Part shown: positions 12,187 through 25,100 of the stretch, piece by piece
Position numbering within the stretch: position 1 is the first letter of the stretch
How the letters are laid out: the number at the start of each line of letters is the position of its first letter
Source of the DNA: Tubiluchus corallicola
Lineage: Eukaryota; Priapulida; Priapulimorpha; Priapulimorphida; Tubiluchidae
Length of the DNA: 64,000 nucleotides
Assembly (NCBI GenBank): GCA_030141605.1
Contig: JAQGDQ010000527.1
Location: forward strand, 62,001 to 126,000
Direction of reading: 5' to 3'
Made by a program: the position numbers and the translations under genes
Notes under the pieces: generated by a model
What the model saw: the letters and a program-made list of their open reading frames with translations, nothing else
What the model was told of the DNA's origin: nothing
Database searches by the model: none

Positions 12187-13004
12187 GGTAATAAAGTCAC
12201 AGGTAAAAAGTCATAGGAAAAAGGAAATAACCCTAGGCCTAATCCTAACCCCTAATCCTGACACTATCCAAAATTAATTGCGGCTTTTTTCTGTGACCCT
12301 TTCCTACCCAAAGTTGTGACTTTTTTGTGACTTTTTCCTAGCCAAAATTGTGGCTTTTGTCTGTGACCCTTTCCTACCCAAAGTTGTGACTTTTTTGACT
12401 TTTTCCTAGCCAAAATTGTGGATTTTGTCTGTGACCCTTTCCTAGCCAAAATTGTGACTTCTTTTGTGACTTTCCTAGCCAAAATTGTGAAATTTTCTGT
12501 GACTTTTTCTTAGCCAAAATTGTGAAATTTTCTGTGACTTTTTCCTAGCCATAATTGTGAAATTTTCTGTGACTTTTTCTTAGCCAAAATTGTGAAATTT
12601 TCTGTGACCCTTTCCTAGCCAAAATTGTGACTTCTTTTGTGACTTTCCTAGCCAAAATTGTGAAATTTTCTGTGGCTTTTTCTTAGCCAAAATTGTGAAA
12701 TTTTCTGTGACTTTTTCCTAGCCAAAGTTGTGACTTTTGGCTGTGACCCTTTCCTAGCCAAAATTGTGGCTTTTGTCTGTGACCCTTTCCTAGCCAAAGT
12801 TGTGACTTTTTTTGACCTTTTCCTTGCCAGAATGGTGACATTTTCTGTGACCTCCTCCTAGCCAAAATTGTGATTTTTTTCCTAGCCAAAAATTGTGGGT
12901 TTTTCTGTGACCTTTTTGTAAGGAAAATTAGGACTTTTCTGTGACTTTTCCTAGCCAAAATTGTTGCCTTTTTCCATGACTTTTTTTCATATAGCTTTAT
13001 TACC
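12187..13004. mobile_element. MITE containing an expanded ~37-bp minisatellite
   Basis: The ends are GGTAATAAAGTCACAGG on the left and CTTTATTACC on the right, an inverted repeat. The interior is an array of a ~37-bp unit around TAGCCAAAATTGTGAC and TTTTTCTGTGACCCTTTCC. A shorter relative without the array lies at 42835-43058. The superfamily is not assigned. Confidence 0.7.
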
Positions 13005-13112
13005 GGTCACTATTAATTTTAAATTGATTATAAAGCAAACAGCTTTCTTATCTGTGCTAAAGATGAAATCTTTTATCTATAGATGTTAATCTTATGTTTG
13101 TCTGATATCCAG

Positions 13113-16100
13113 TTGGAAAGCATATTTAGCAAGAGTCGGAGTGAGCATCCCGGGGAAAAGTCCCAAATTGACACGACCATCTTGCTACACCTGTTTGGCA
13201 AGGAAGGAAGAGAGGTGTTGCGCTATGAAGATTTCCACAGGTGCCTGTTCTTATAGCATGAACAATAACTGTGTCACCATGTTTTGTCTTAGTTGATTAG
13301 ATGAACAAGCAATTAGCATTAAATTTTTCAAGTCAAATGTAATGAAAAAATATGTTAAAAAGTATAACCAAGTCTGAATTTGAACCTCAAGACAACAGGA
13401 TTACATTGTCTTTACATCTAAATCACTTAGGTTGTTGTAGGTTTTGTAAAATTGATGTTGAGACACGTCAAGGTAGTTCAGGTTTTTTCGACTTGTTTTG
13501 ATATCACATAAATGTGCAAAAGCAATACTAAATTAGAAGGTCTGAAAAGTTTTCTGCCTCAGTTTGGAGTCGAACCTAGGTCTTTGTCTATACGGGCAGC
13601 TGTGCTAACCATTATACTACACAGCTACCTTCCAGACTTTAAAATTTACTCTGTAAGTTACTAGACACCCTGGCTGAAATCCAGACTTAGTTCCAAACTT
13701 CATATTATATTTTACCCATGTGTAATTTTAAAACATCTGTAGTCCTTTATATTGTATGACATTATTTTTTTATTTTTCTTGTTCATAAGGTAAGATAAGA
13801 TAAGATAAAAAGTAAGGTAAGGTAAGGTAAGGTAAGGTAAGGTAAGATAAGACAAGGTAAGGTAAGGTAAGGTAAGGTAAGGTAAGGTAAGGTAAGGTAA
13901 GGTAAGGTAAGGTAAGGTAAGATGAGATAAGATAAGATAAGATCAAATCAAATTTATTCTGCTTTGTGGTAATCATACATCACCACTGTCATTTGGCTCA
14001 ACATTAAAATGTGTGCTTGCAAACCAAACTTCTCCACAAGTCTTCATAGTTAAAACTATGTTATGATGCTTCAAAGTAGAATGCACCAAAAATTTGGTCA
14101 AACGTCGATTTTTATTTTTTATGAAAACAAATGCTAAATATATTGGACTTCTATATTCGAGCATCAAATTATCAAGAAAATGTTCAAAAATACTAAAAAT
14201 CTAATTTTATATCCCCGTACTCACTTTTCTTACTAGAAACTAGTACTGCAATTGCAAAAATTTGTATTTTCAAACTCCGATATGACCTCTTGGAAGCAGT
14301 CATTTTGCTTTGGTTTTTTTCTGTTGCCAAGTCCAAATCTTCATCTGGAAGGGTTGTCTGGTGTACTTAAACATACTGTGTTCTTGCAAAGTCCACAGCA
14401 ACCAATATTTGTACATTTGCTAAGTGTTTTGTAGAAACCCAACAAAAAACAATGGCCGACTTTAACAGCGTTTTTCTCAAGATTGTATTTTTCAGTGCAC
14501 AGCCTGCACCTTAACTTCAACGTGGATTATCTCATCATAGAAGTAACATAGAGTGATGAACTTGGTATCAAAATGATCCTCATGAAATGGAGAGTTGGAA
14601 TATGTCAATAAGCTTAATTGCCAAATAATGAACGATTTTGCTATGCAAGCACACATATATACGCTACTTTGAATGTACGAAACAACGTGTGCACTTGAAC
14701 AAACATAATCATCAAATGAATGAAACAGTTACCTGTATATATATATGTACTTTGTGCATCAAGTATATCTTCATAATTAAATTTAGCCCGTTAATCTTGT
14801 AGCAACAGAATTATAATGATTATTTTACTATAAAGTAATATAAAATTAAACGGACAGCCTACCTATAACCTAATATTAATTACACATCCTGGAGACAAGG
14901 AAACTGATTGTCGCTTGAAGTTAACATTGAATTACCTTACTGAACTCGGGATGAAAGAATTCAGAAACCTAGTACTTTTACAAATATTACTTTTAAACCT
15001 GCCGGATTTCAGTTTCTCAAAATTTTATCTAAGATGGCAGGATGAGTCATTTACAATACGTTGTAGTTTTTATCGTTCTTTTTTTTCTATAAAAAGATCT
15101 TTCAGTTTTTGTACCCGAGTACTTCAGATGTTACAGGTAATGCCAGTAATTTTATTTAAAAAACATAAATGTCATCATTATAGGTTTTACACGTCAAATG
15201 TAGATACAGGAAAGTTCAAATGTGACTTAGGTAAGTCAAATGTAGACACAGGAATTTCGATGAAAAGATAAAATCAAATGAAAATTATATTTTACGGTCA
15301 TGGTGCTATCGGCAGCATCAATTTTTATTATATTTAATTAATTTGCAACTATTTGTATGGACGTTAATAAATTTTTCAAATGTAAAGAAAATGTTTATTT
15401 GATAAGAACACTTAAAAGTGTTGTACATAAATAAGTTAACAATTATACATTTATTAATATATACACCAATTCTACATTTTATTTGTCAACGTTTTAGAAA
15501 AAATGTCGGCAGAAAAGAATAAATCGGTTCCCACTTCCCAATGAACAGTGAATCACTAATTAGTTTTTTTAAGTAATGCATTAGCACTGCATTAATGAAT
15601 TAGTTTCTCTCAAGAAACATTGTTTATTTTAAGAATGTATTGTTTTCTCTAACAGTTCCAATGGTATGTAAAGTTTGCAGAATATTAGTGAACTATTAGT
15701 AGGCCTATAACGTTATTATTTTAACTTAACAGCAATTATTAAATTGAAATTAAAGAAGATTAAATTTAACATCCTTAAACTTTACCACCTGTCCACATTT
15801 GAGATACCAATGTCACATTTGACTTTCCAAAAGCGCTTAATATTTCTCGAAAACCATTGTTAACACATTTGAAATACCTACGTCTACATTTGAGTTACCA
15901 AGACACATTTGAATTACCTAAATCTACATTTGAGTTAACGCAGGTCTAGATTTGACATGCGAAACCTATAGTAAGATTCTGGTTCCTCGCAACCCTGCAG
16001 TACATGATAACAGATTGCACAATAGATGTGTGAAATAAAAGCATCGTCCTTGAATCAACTTGAATTGCTTTTCTGCAACGTATGTCAGAGTAACAGCTTT

Positions 16101-19100
16101 TAATTTCTGATCTGAATGCTATAAAAATACACAGAGCATCTCAGACTGATGCGTCTTGAAACAAACTTTTCCAGGTTCATGGCCAACTTGCAAAGTGAGG
16201 TTTTAGAAATTGAATTCACCGAATTTTCGCACGGCATGCAGACGATATCGGAGGCCGATTTCGCAAAAATACTTCTGCGTTATACAAAAGTTCGTGCCAC
16301 TGACCAGGAAGATTATATCGAACGTCTGCGGAAACGTATACCAGAAGAAAAGGTATTTGATACAAAAAAGATTATTAAACTTAGTTAAAGATAATGTTAG
16401 GATATGCTTGGGATGTAAGCTTTGTACATTAAAGATGTTAGGAGATACTTGAGATGTAAGCTTTGTACATTAAAGATAATGTTAGGAGATGCTTGAGATG
16501 TAAGCCTTGTATATTAATCTCTAAGCGGCCGACCACTTGCAGATTCGTTGCAGGTTCCATAGACACATCTGCATCTTGAAATTTTGATTTGTCCATGTTT
16601 TTAAATCCATTACTCGTGCGGCGGAAAAAAATTTGAGAAATGATCGCTTTTGAAGTAACGGTGCCGTTAATTCGTTGCTGATTAATGCGCACACGTTGCG
16701 ATATCAAAGCATCAATCCTGGAAAGCGGCGACATCTAGGCTTCTCACAGATGTGCGGCAAGCTGTGCTCTCATAATGCCTCATTCATGCTCCCCACTCAG
16801 AACTGAAGCCAGACTAAATAGCAAGCGCCAGGCAAGCGAGTGCCAGGACGCACCGTATCAACCGGATTTGTAACCACCAACGATTGATTGGCCTGTCACG
16901 ATGTGAGAGATAGGCTTCGCTGGTGTATATTGGCTTCCTGCCCATCAACGAAGAAGTGCTTAACCCTGGGAAACCTGTCATAAGCTGCGTTCTGTTTAAG
17001 GATGTCATTACTTTAGCTTTATTTTGATTTTATCAAGTGAAGAGTTGAAATGATAATAGTCTCACTGAAGCCAATTATTTCAAAGACAAATTGTATTTTG
17101 CTCTGCAAAGTGTTTGAAAAAGTAAATTATATTTGCTTAAATTAATTTTACCTGTAATTTTTATTATTGTATTTCTACTTTACAACCGACAAAGTTCGTG
17201 AAGGAGGAAACTTCCTGTGAAAAATAAACTATATTTGGCTCATTTCGTACTTGTACAACTCTCTTGTACTTAACTCGTTTTCCTAAGAATTTTCGTCAAC
17301 GTCAGTGGCAGCAAATTCAAGCTATTTGACTACAGTTGACATTGTGCCGTGTATTTGCTGCAGTATTCGCAGTAGAATGACACATTAGCAAATGAATTTG
17401 GAATTTCTTAACTAGTGAATAGCATTTTGCAGTTGTGTTAACTGTGAGTGAGTGCACGTCAGAAGTTCTTGTTAAAAATTATTCTTCCCTTTTGCCACAT
17501 TTCTTGTTTACTATTACTTTGGTTTTTGTATTTAATATTACTCAGGGGCGGAACTAGGGGGGAGCGAGGGGTGTCAAAATTTACCCCCCCTGGAAAATCG
17601 GACAAATAATTTTTTGCAGTGAAAATTGCAGTTCGCATGTAATCATTTTCAATATGAATTAGAATTAGGTAAAAAAAATGTTTGGTAGCTTCAGTGTATT
17701 ATTTTCTTAAAACTTGTGTGTGATAAATTTCTGTAAATAACAATTTAGTTAGAGGCACATTAATAACGTTAGGTTAACTGAGAGTTAATTTTCTCATTAT
17801 TGCTCTGTCCGCTACGCCGTCCTACACACATGCTAATTATAGGCCTGCATGCAGTATAAAAGGGGGTTAAAAATTGGCTTAACCATTATTTAACCACTTC
17901 GGATACCTTGCCCCCCAGAAAATTTTTGCGCCCCCCCTGCTTGCCACATCTAGTTCCGGCCCTGATATTACTGTATCAGCGTATATTTGTGTCCACATTT
18001 TGCTATACGTACTCATTGATTTCTTGTTCATCTTTGCTTCATTGTTTAACATTGTTGAAGTTTCTTCTAATGGTGTTTTTCTTTCCCGTGTCTGAGGACT
18101 ACCAGCCACGTGCTTCCGCAAGGCACAGATATCACACGTGCAAACCAAACGTGGCAAGCCTCCAAAATCGGCACCTGCTAGTTTTAAACACGGCGCCAAG
18201 CCGGCCCCAGATTCGCACTTGCTTCAGCCACCAATTAATCATGGATATTTCGCTAATTTGGCATGTTGTTATAAACTGTGGAAGAACTGCACGCTGCTGG
18301 TAAATCTTACGAACTTTGCTGCACAAGTTTCTTCGCAGCGGAAAACGAAAACTGAGAACAAAAACAAAATTGCATGTTTTGGCCATTTTTTCACCTCAAA
18401 GAAATTGTATTTTACTGACTCGGTTTGTTACTGATTGGATCCGATTTTGGGGTCAACCCTTGAGTTCGTTATTGGTTTGCAAATTGCAAATTCCACCAGT
18501 TTACTGGGAGCACCTATTCTGCTCTTGCTTCTCATATTTATGCTGGACGTTCCTAGATAGAGAACAACTGCCTAAAATTTCACTTTTTCCACGGGTCCTC
18601 TTATCTTTGGAATTCTTTGCAAGAATCGAATCTCTTGTACCTCGTTTTTCTCTTGGATCAAGTGGATGGGATTTGAAGACAGAATCTCCGGGTGTGAAGT
18701 CTAGCATCTTAAGCACTCTGCCGCCTCACTCCTCTTCAACATCCGTGTCTGCTTAAATTGCAATTCCAAGAAGGTTTTGTTGTGCTCTTATGTTTATGTA
18801 AAGTTGGTGAGAAGTGGTCAGAACTGGATTATGCTACTGCCAGTGACGGTTTGTAGCTAAAATTACTGGGGGTGCTGCTTCAGAAAATTTTTAGCCATTG
18901 TTTTAATACTGTGTAAAATGAAACAAACGTATGTAATTTTAATGTTGCAATTTGTAATTGTTATTTTAAACAAACAAACGTATGAAAGTTTACGCATGAA
19001 CTTGATAAAATCCTAAACAAAAAATATTTACTAATAGTCTAAATTATTGCAGTTCAAGCTTGATCCATTCACGGTAAGCATGTGATAACAACTGACAATA

Positions 19101-22100
19101 AACTGTGTGAGTAGCAGTACTTTCTCTACTTGGGCTCATACGCACAACAGCGTTGCTGGAGCTCACTGTGTTGGGCTGTGAAGCAAACAGTACTACTCTT
19201 ACATGGTCCGATTCCGTACAAGTATAAAGAAAGAAGTAAAGAAAAAAGACTTTTTATATTGAATATTATCGATAATATCGAGTGAAAATTGGGGGCGCTG
19301 CAAGTCGCCACTGGTCACTTCTGACTTGCCAATGCCCTTTCACTATCGTAAAATTTAATTTCTTCGACCAAAAATGTCACTTTACGGTTTTGCAAGAACT
19401 AAAAAAACGCCACATTTTTCTTTTCTAGTTTTATCATAGATTTCTTCCCTCAGCTAAAAGGAGAGAATCACTCTTAATCAGTGGAGCAAAAGTTGTTCAC
19501 AAAGATAGGTTTCCAGTGAGTTTGATGAGATGTGGCTTTTTCGTGACCGTGGCTATGACTATGATGTTTTGTCATTGACGCAGTACTGCTTGTTATGTTT
19601 TACAGGCTGGTCTGACAATAGAGAATTCGTGTGCTTAAATTTATGTTCATACAAGATTAGTTGCAGCTTAAAGCTTTAGGCCAGGGGTGTGCAAATTATC
19701 TGACTAGCCGGGCCACATTCAACTTTCCCGCAATTCCTGCGGGCCACAGGCAGTTTGATCAAGGAGCCAAGTACAGAAAGGCCTAATAATGATTTTGTTT
19801 TGCATCCGACCTGCGTACATCATTACTACTACACTCAAGAAACTATTTTAGAAGTTATTAAAATTTATATTACAAACCATATATTTCTACTTTCAGGACA
19901 GATAGTGGTAATTTCATTACAATGCATATTAGTAATGTGTATCACACAGTCTGTATAATACAGTGACATTAATCTACAACCATCTTGTAGGGGTTAATGG
20001 CATCCGATCTAGTAGAAAAAACTACCTGCACTATCTTTGGGATCGTGGCACGCACTTCAGCTGGATACACTCAATTAATCGCCCGGGCCGCACTTTCATT
20101 AGGTTGACAAATCTGTTCGCGGGCCGCGCAAATTTTCTCGGCAGGCCGCAATTTGCACACCCCTGCTTTAGTCTAAGGCTTTTGAATGCAAAGTTGCACT
20201 GTAAGATGGCTATGTTTATGGCTGTATAAAAATGTGCAATGAAAGGTGGCGGACGTAAAATGAACGTGATGTGTGTCTAAACGTTTGTATAAATGTATAT
20301 ATGTAATTGTAAGTTTGAGTAAAAATGAGAGAATTTAGATGTGGATAGCTTTTCTCATAGAAAATGTTTGCTTTTACTTTGGTTAAATCTTCATTAGCCT
20401 ATTTAAAATGGCTTCGTTTCCCTATTTAAAATGGCTTCATTTGCATATTTAAAAAGGCTTCATTTGCCTATTTAAAATGGCTTTATATGCTCATTTAAAA
20501 TGGCTTCATTTGACTTCATTTGCATATTTAAAATGGCTTTATTTGTATATTTAAAATGGCTTCATTTGTATATTTAAAATGGCTTCATTTGCATATTTAA
20601 AATGGCTTCATTTGTATATTTAAAATGGCTTCTGTTATTTGGTAGCCGCAGAAATAATTGTCTGGCATCAAGCGGCCTGCTAAGATATGAAAATATTTAA
20701 AAAAATTTATTCAAATGTTATTTTTTTCAAACTGATGTCCTTTAAACAATTTAGGATAACTGCGAAATTTGTTTATTTATAATTAATATGCTTTTTTTGT
20801 TTACACCTGCTTTCTGTTTCGGTATCTTGTTCGATATTGTACTTTATGTTTCTACGTGCGTTTAAAACTCCTTCAGGACTGTAAATATTTGCTGCCTTTT
20901 GACTGGGATCGTGAAAAACTACTCTCACTAACCAGCGATTACGTTATATTTGATCATTTTTGTATATTTCTATATCTCACACGATGGATTTTCATGCAAA
21001 ATTATGTATGAAATGCATTTGCTTGCCTTAGACACATTAAAAATTGATTTTTGACAAATATATTGAAAAAAAGCTTTCAGTAGCAATAGCGTACTGTAGC
21101 AAAGTACAGTAGCACTTGTGTAAAATTGGCTAATGCAGAAAATTTCAACTGTCCAGACACAACAATCCGATAAACTTTAGCCTCAAGTCTGCTCTGTTTT
21201 AAGGAGAAGTTCTTATCAAAACATGAAACGACCTTAATTTCTCCTTGGCTTATGGGTTGGCTTTTTCTGGAACTCTATACAGCAGAGGGTTCTCTTGGCT
21301 TGCAATAAGCAAGCAATCAATAAATTAGTGTGTACGCCAGACTAAACTACTCGATAGGCTAAGTTGGAGTGCCTGAAAAGAGCGTGTTTTTCTTAATTTC
21401 ATACAATTAAATCACTTATAAATGTTTAAACAAATAGCATGATTGGATAGCCTGTGAGATTCTCCTCAATAGAGCAGTACCCAATTTGCAATCATTTAGT
21501 TTTGTCTGTTCTGATACAGTAGCAGAAACGTCTTTTGAATAGCGTGGTCCTGAAGGAGTTAAAAAAGTTCATATGGTGTAACTGTGATGCATTTGTAATT
21601 AATGGATCGATGGCTGATACAGTAAGACTGGTTTTCTTGTATTAACTACAAATAATTATAATAATAATATCATTTACATTTGACATGTTTAATATTCTTG
21701 CTGTTTAAAACTCCATATTTGTTACTAGATAAAACTTGTATCATATTAATTCGGTTTGTGTGCAAAATGCTTTGCTAAGTAATTTTAATGCGGTGTTTTC
21801 CAATCATTTGTATGTGATAATGGCCCAAACTTATGACGATGCGACTGTGTGACTGTTTAACTTGCACTGAAGTACGTACATCGCGTTAAAGCATTAATTC
21901 TCTGTTGCTGTGTAACTTTAATACTCAGAAAAGAATCGTGCACTTTAAAGTTGTCGTTTGCCAAAAGTTCTGTACGTTTTTACCGAGAAGATTGCATAAC
22001 AGTTTTGAAATGACATCCAGCTCTATAATTGATCCATCTAATGCAACTCCTGTGGGATCAATGGGCAACCATATATTGAGCAAGTAAATGTGTAGTGCAG

Positions 22101-25100
22101 AATAACACACACACAAACACACACACACACACACGTGCGCATGCACGCACACACACGCCACACACACGCACACACATATACGCACACACACACACACAAA
22201 CCTGCTGTATTTGACAAGTAGTATAAGGCCTGTGTCACACAGAGAAAGCTTTAAGGAGTAAGTCATAAGGCGCCTTCCATCTTCCGTAAGGCGCTTGTTG
22301 TAATCCGCAGTATGCGCCTTGCTCTGTGTAACTAAGAAGACGTTCTGTTTTGCTGTAATCAGTTTTCTGCATCATTCAAAATGTCGGAAATGCGTCATCT
22401 ATGGGATCGAGTTGCATTATGGTTCGTAATGCAGCGTATTGAGAAACACGCACAATTGTATAATATGATTGACTGGTATGTTGCCTCCTGCGTGTGTAGT
22501 ATACATTTCTTATGTGCATTGTAGTAATACAGCAGTCGTAGAAAAGTGTTGCGAGTCTATGTCAAAGGTCACTTGCAACTCAGAAATTATTAAGAGTTAG
22601 AAACAACCCAGCAAAGCAACTTGGTCAACGTTTGGTCGTAAAGTCATCATTGAATGTCACAATGCTATAGCCAAGGTCCTCTAAAGTCCAAAGTCTTGTT
22701 TTTTAATTGATTTAATTCACGTAATCTTAAAGACGACGACTGATTTTGTCGATTGTGATCATCGTTTCTTTAATTACAGGGCATCACCTTCATAGATTTT
22801 AAACAGTTCTGTCAATTCCTCAACAACTTGGATGATTTTGCCATAGCTATGAGGCTCTACACGTATGCCAACCATCCAGTGACTCAAGGTATAAATATGA
22901 GTGAGCAGCTGAAATAGACATTTTGAATTTGCAAGTGTTGCATAATGATCTAGGCACGGGCCCTATTTCAAGGGGGGGGTTGAAGTGGGGATACTTCCCC
23001 GGGGCTTCACCCACCAGGGGGGCCTCGCGCCGAGGTAATTTTTTTTGGTTTTTGCGAACATACTGCCTCCTCTCCCTCTCTCTCTTGCCGCACGCGCGCC
23101 GTTTGCCTTGTGCGGCTCGCTGCCGATGTTCAGCTGTTTTCAATTTTGCAATTTCTAATACCAGCTTGTACGGAAGTGAGAGTACGGTATTACATAATGC
23201 AAAGATGTTGTTTTTGATTTGACTATTTGACAAGTATTAGGGACCAGTCTTGAGAATAAAGCAGTTTTTCTTTCAATTGTTCTTTCCTTTTACAACTGTA
23301 TAACTCCATATTTTCTCTTCGAAAATGCTTCTCTGGCATTCTATCAGTTCAAATTTGAATGTGCGTTGCAATTGTACGACTACTGCTGAATGTGCGGTGC
23401 AATTGTACGACTACTGCTGAATGTGTGGTGCAATTGTACGACTACTGCTGAATGTGCGGTGCAATTGTACGACTACTGCTGAATGTGCGGTGCAATTGTA
23501 CGACTACTGCTGAATGTGCGGTGCAATTGTACGACCATTGCTGAATGTGCGGTGCAATTGTACGACCACTGCTGAATGTGCGGTGGAATTGTACGACCAC
23601 TGCTGAATGTGCGGTGCAATTGTACGACCATTGCTGAATGTGCGGTGCAATTGTACGACCACTGCTGAATGTGCGGTGGAATTGTACGACCACTGCTGAA
23701 TGTGCGGTGCAATTGTACGACCACTGCTGAATGTGCGGTGCAATTGTACGACCACTGCTGAATGTGCGGTGCAATTGTACGACCACTGCTGAATGTGCGG
23801 TGCAATTGTACGACCACTGCTGAATGTGCGGCGCAATTGTACGACCACTGCTGAATGTGCGGCGCAATTGTACCTCCACTGCTGAATGTGCGGCGCAATT
23901 GTACGACCACTGCTGAATGTGCGGCACATTTGTACGACTACAACTGAATGTGCGGCACAATTGTACGACTACAACTGAATGTGCGGCACAATTGTACGAC
24001 TACAACTGAATGTGCGGCACAATTGTACGACTACAACTGAATGTGCGCTACTATTGTACAACTGCAACTGAATGTGCGGTACAATCGTACAACTACATCT
24101 GAATCCCAGTCTCATCTTTTGCATATTTGTGAATTTCACACTTTATATCATATCTTTCAGCTGAATTCCAAAGGTCAGTAAAGATATCTACAGGCTACAC
24201 TCTTAGCGATCACATAGTTGACACGGTTTTTCAAATCTTCGACATCGACGGCGACGGCAAATTGCATCATAAAGAATTCATATCCATAATGACAGACAGG
24301 TTGCATCGAGGCTTCCGTGTAAGTTCGTAACTGCACGCTTTCTTTCAGACAAGAAAAACAACTTTGCATCGTTTAAGATGGAAACATTGGGACTTAGTAG
24401 ACAAAAAGATTTGCTAAATATGGTGCATGTACGGCTAGAATTGAGACTGTTAGGTTTTTTAAGATAATTGAAATTTAAGTCTCATTTACTAGATTCACAA
24501 CTACTTATCCAAAGTTGTATTAAAACAATTTGATTGTTTTGTCACAACCGCTGAGCATGTGCACCTACTAGATTCACCACTACTTAACCAAAGTTGCATT
24601 AAAACAAATTGATTGTTTCGTCACAACCGCTGAACATCTGCACCTACTAGATTCACCACTACTTAACCAAAGTTGCATTAAAACAATTTGATTGTTTCGT
24701 CACAACCGCTGAGCATCTGCACCTACTAGATTCACCACTACTTAACCAAAGTTGCATTAAAACAATTTGATTGTTTCGTCACAACCGCTGAGCATCTGCA
24801 CCTACTAGATTCACCACTACTTAACCAAAGTTGCATTAAAACAATTTGATTGTTTCGTCACAACCGCTGAGCATCTGCACCTACTAGATTCACCACTACT
24901 TAACCAAAGTTGCATTAAAACAATTTGATTGTTTCGTCACAACCGCTGAGCATGTGCACCTACTAGATTCACCACTACTTAACCAAAGTTGCATTAAAAC
25001 AATTTGATTGTTTCGTCACAACCGCTGAGCATCTGCACCTACTAGATTCACCACTACTTAACCAAAATTGCATTAAAACAATTTGATTGTTTCGTCACAA

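Noticed and set aside
13556-13628. Functional tRNA gene
   Set aside because: A and B boxes are good, but acceptor and anticodon stems do not pair.
18138-18756. Overlapping plus-strand frames of 98-146 aa
   Set aside because: No recognisable family, low-complexity composition, no conserved splice context within the MICU3 intron.
18841-19313. 8-bp target duplication for this hAT copy
   Set aside because: The flanks GCTACTGC and GTCACTTC do not match, so I claim the element by its ends only.
22923-23233. Arg-rich or Gly-rich open frames on both strands (99 and 128 aa)
   Set aside because: They overlap each other in a GC-rich patch. No homology or splice logic, and they follow directly after a MICU3 donor.
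23442-23960. Long Cys/His-rich minus-strand open frames (up to 172 aa)
   Set aside because: They arise from the 31-bp minisatellite: all three frames stay open and cycle because the unit lacks stops.
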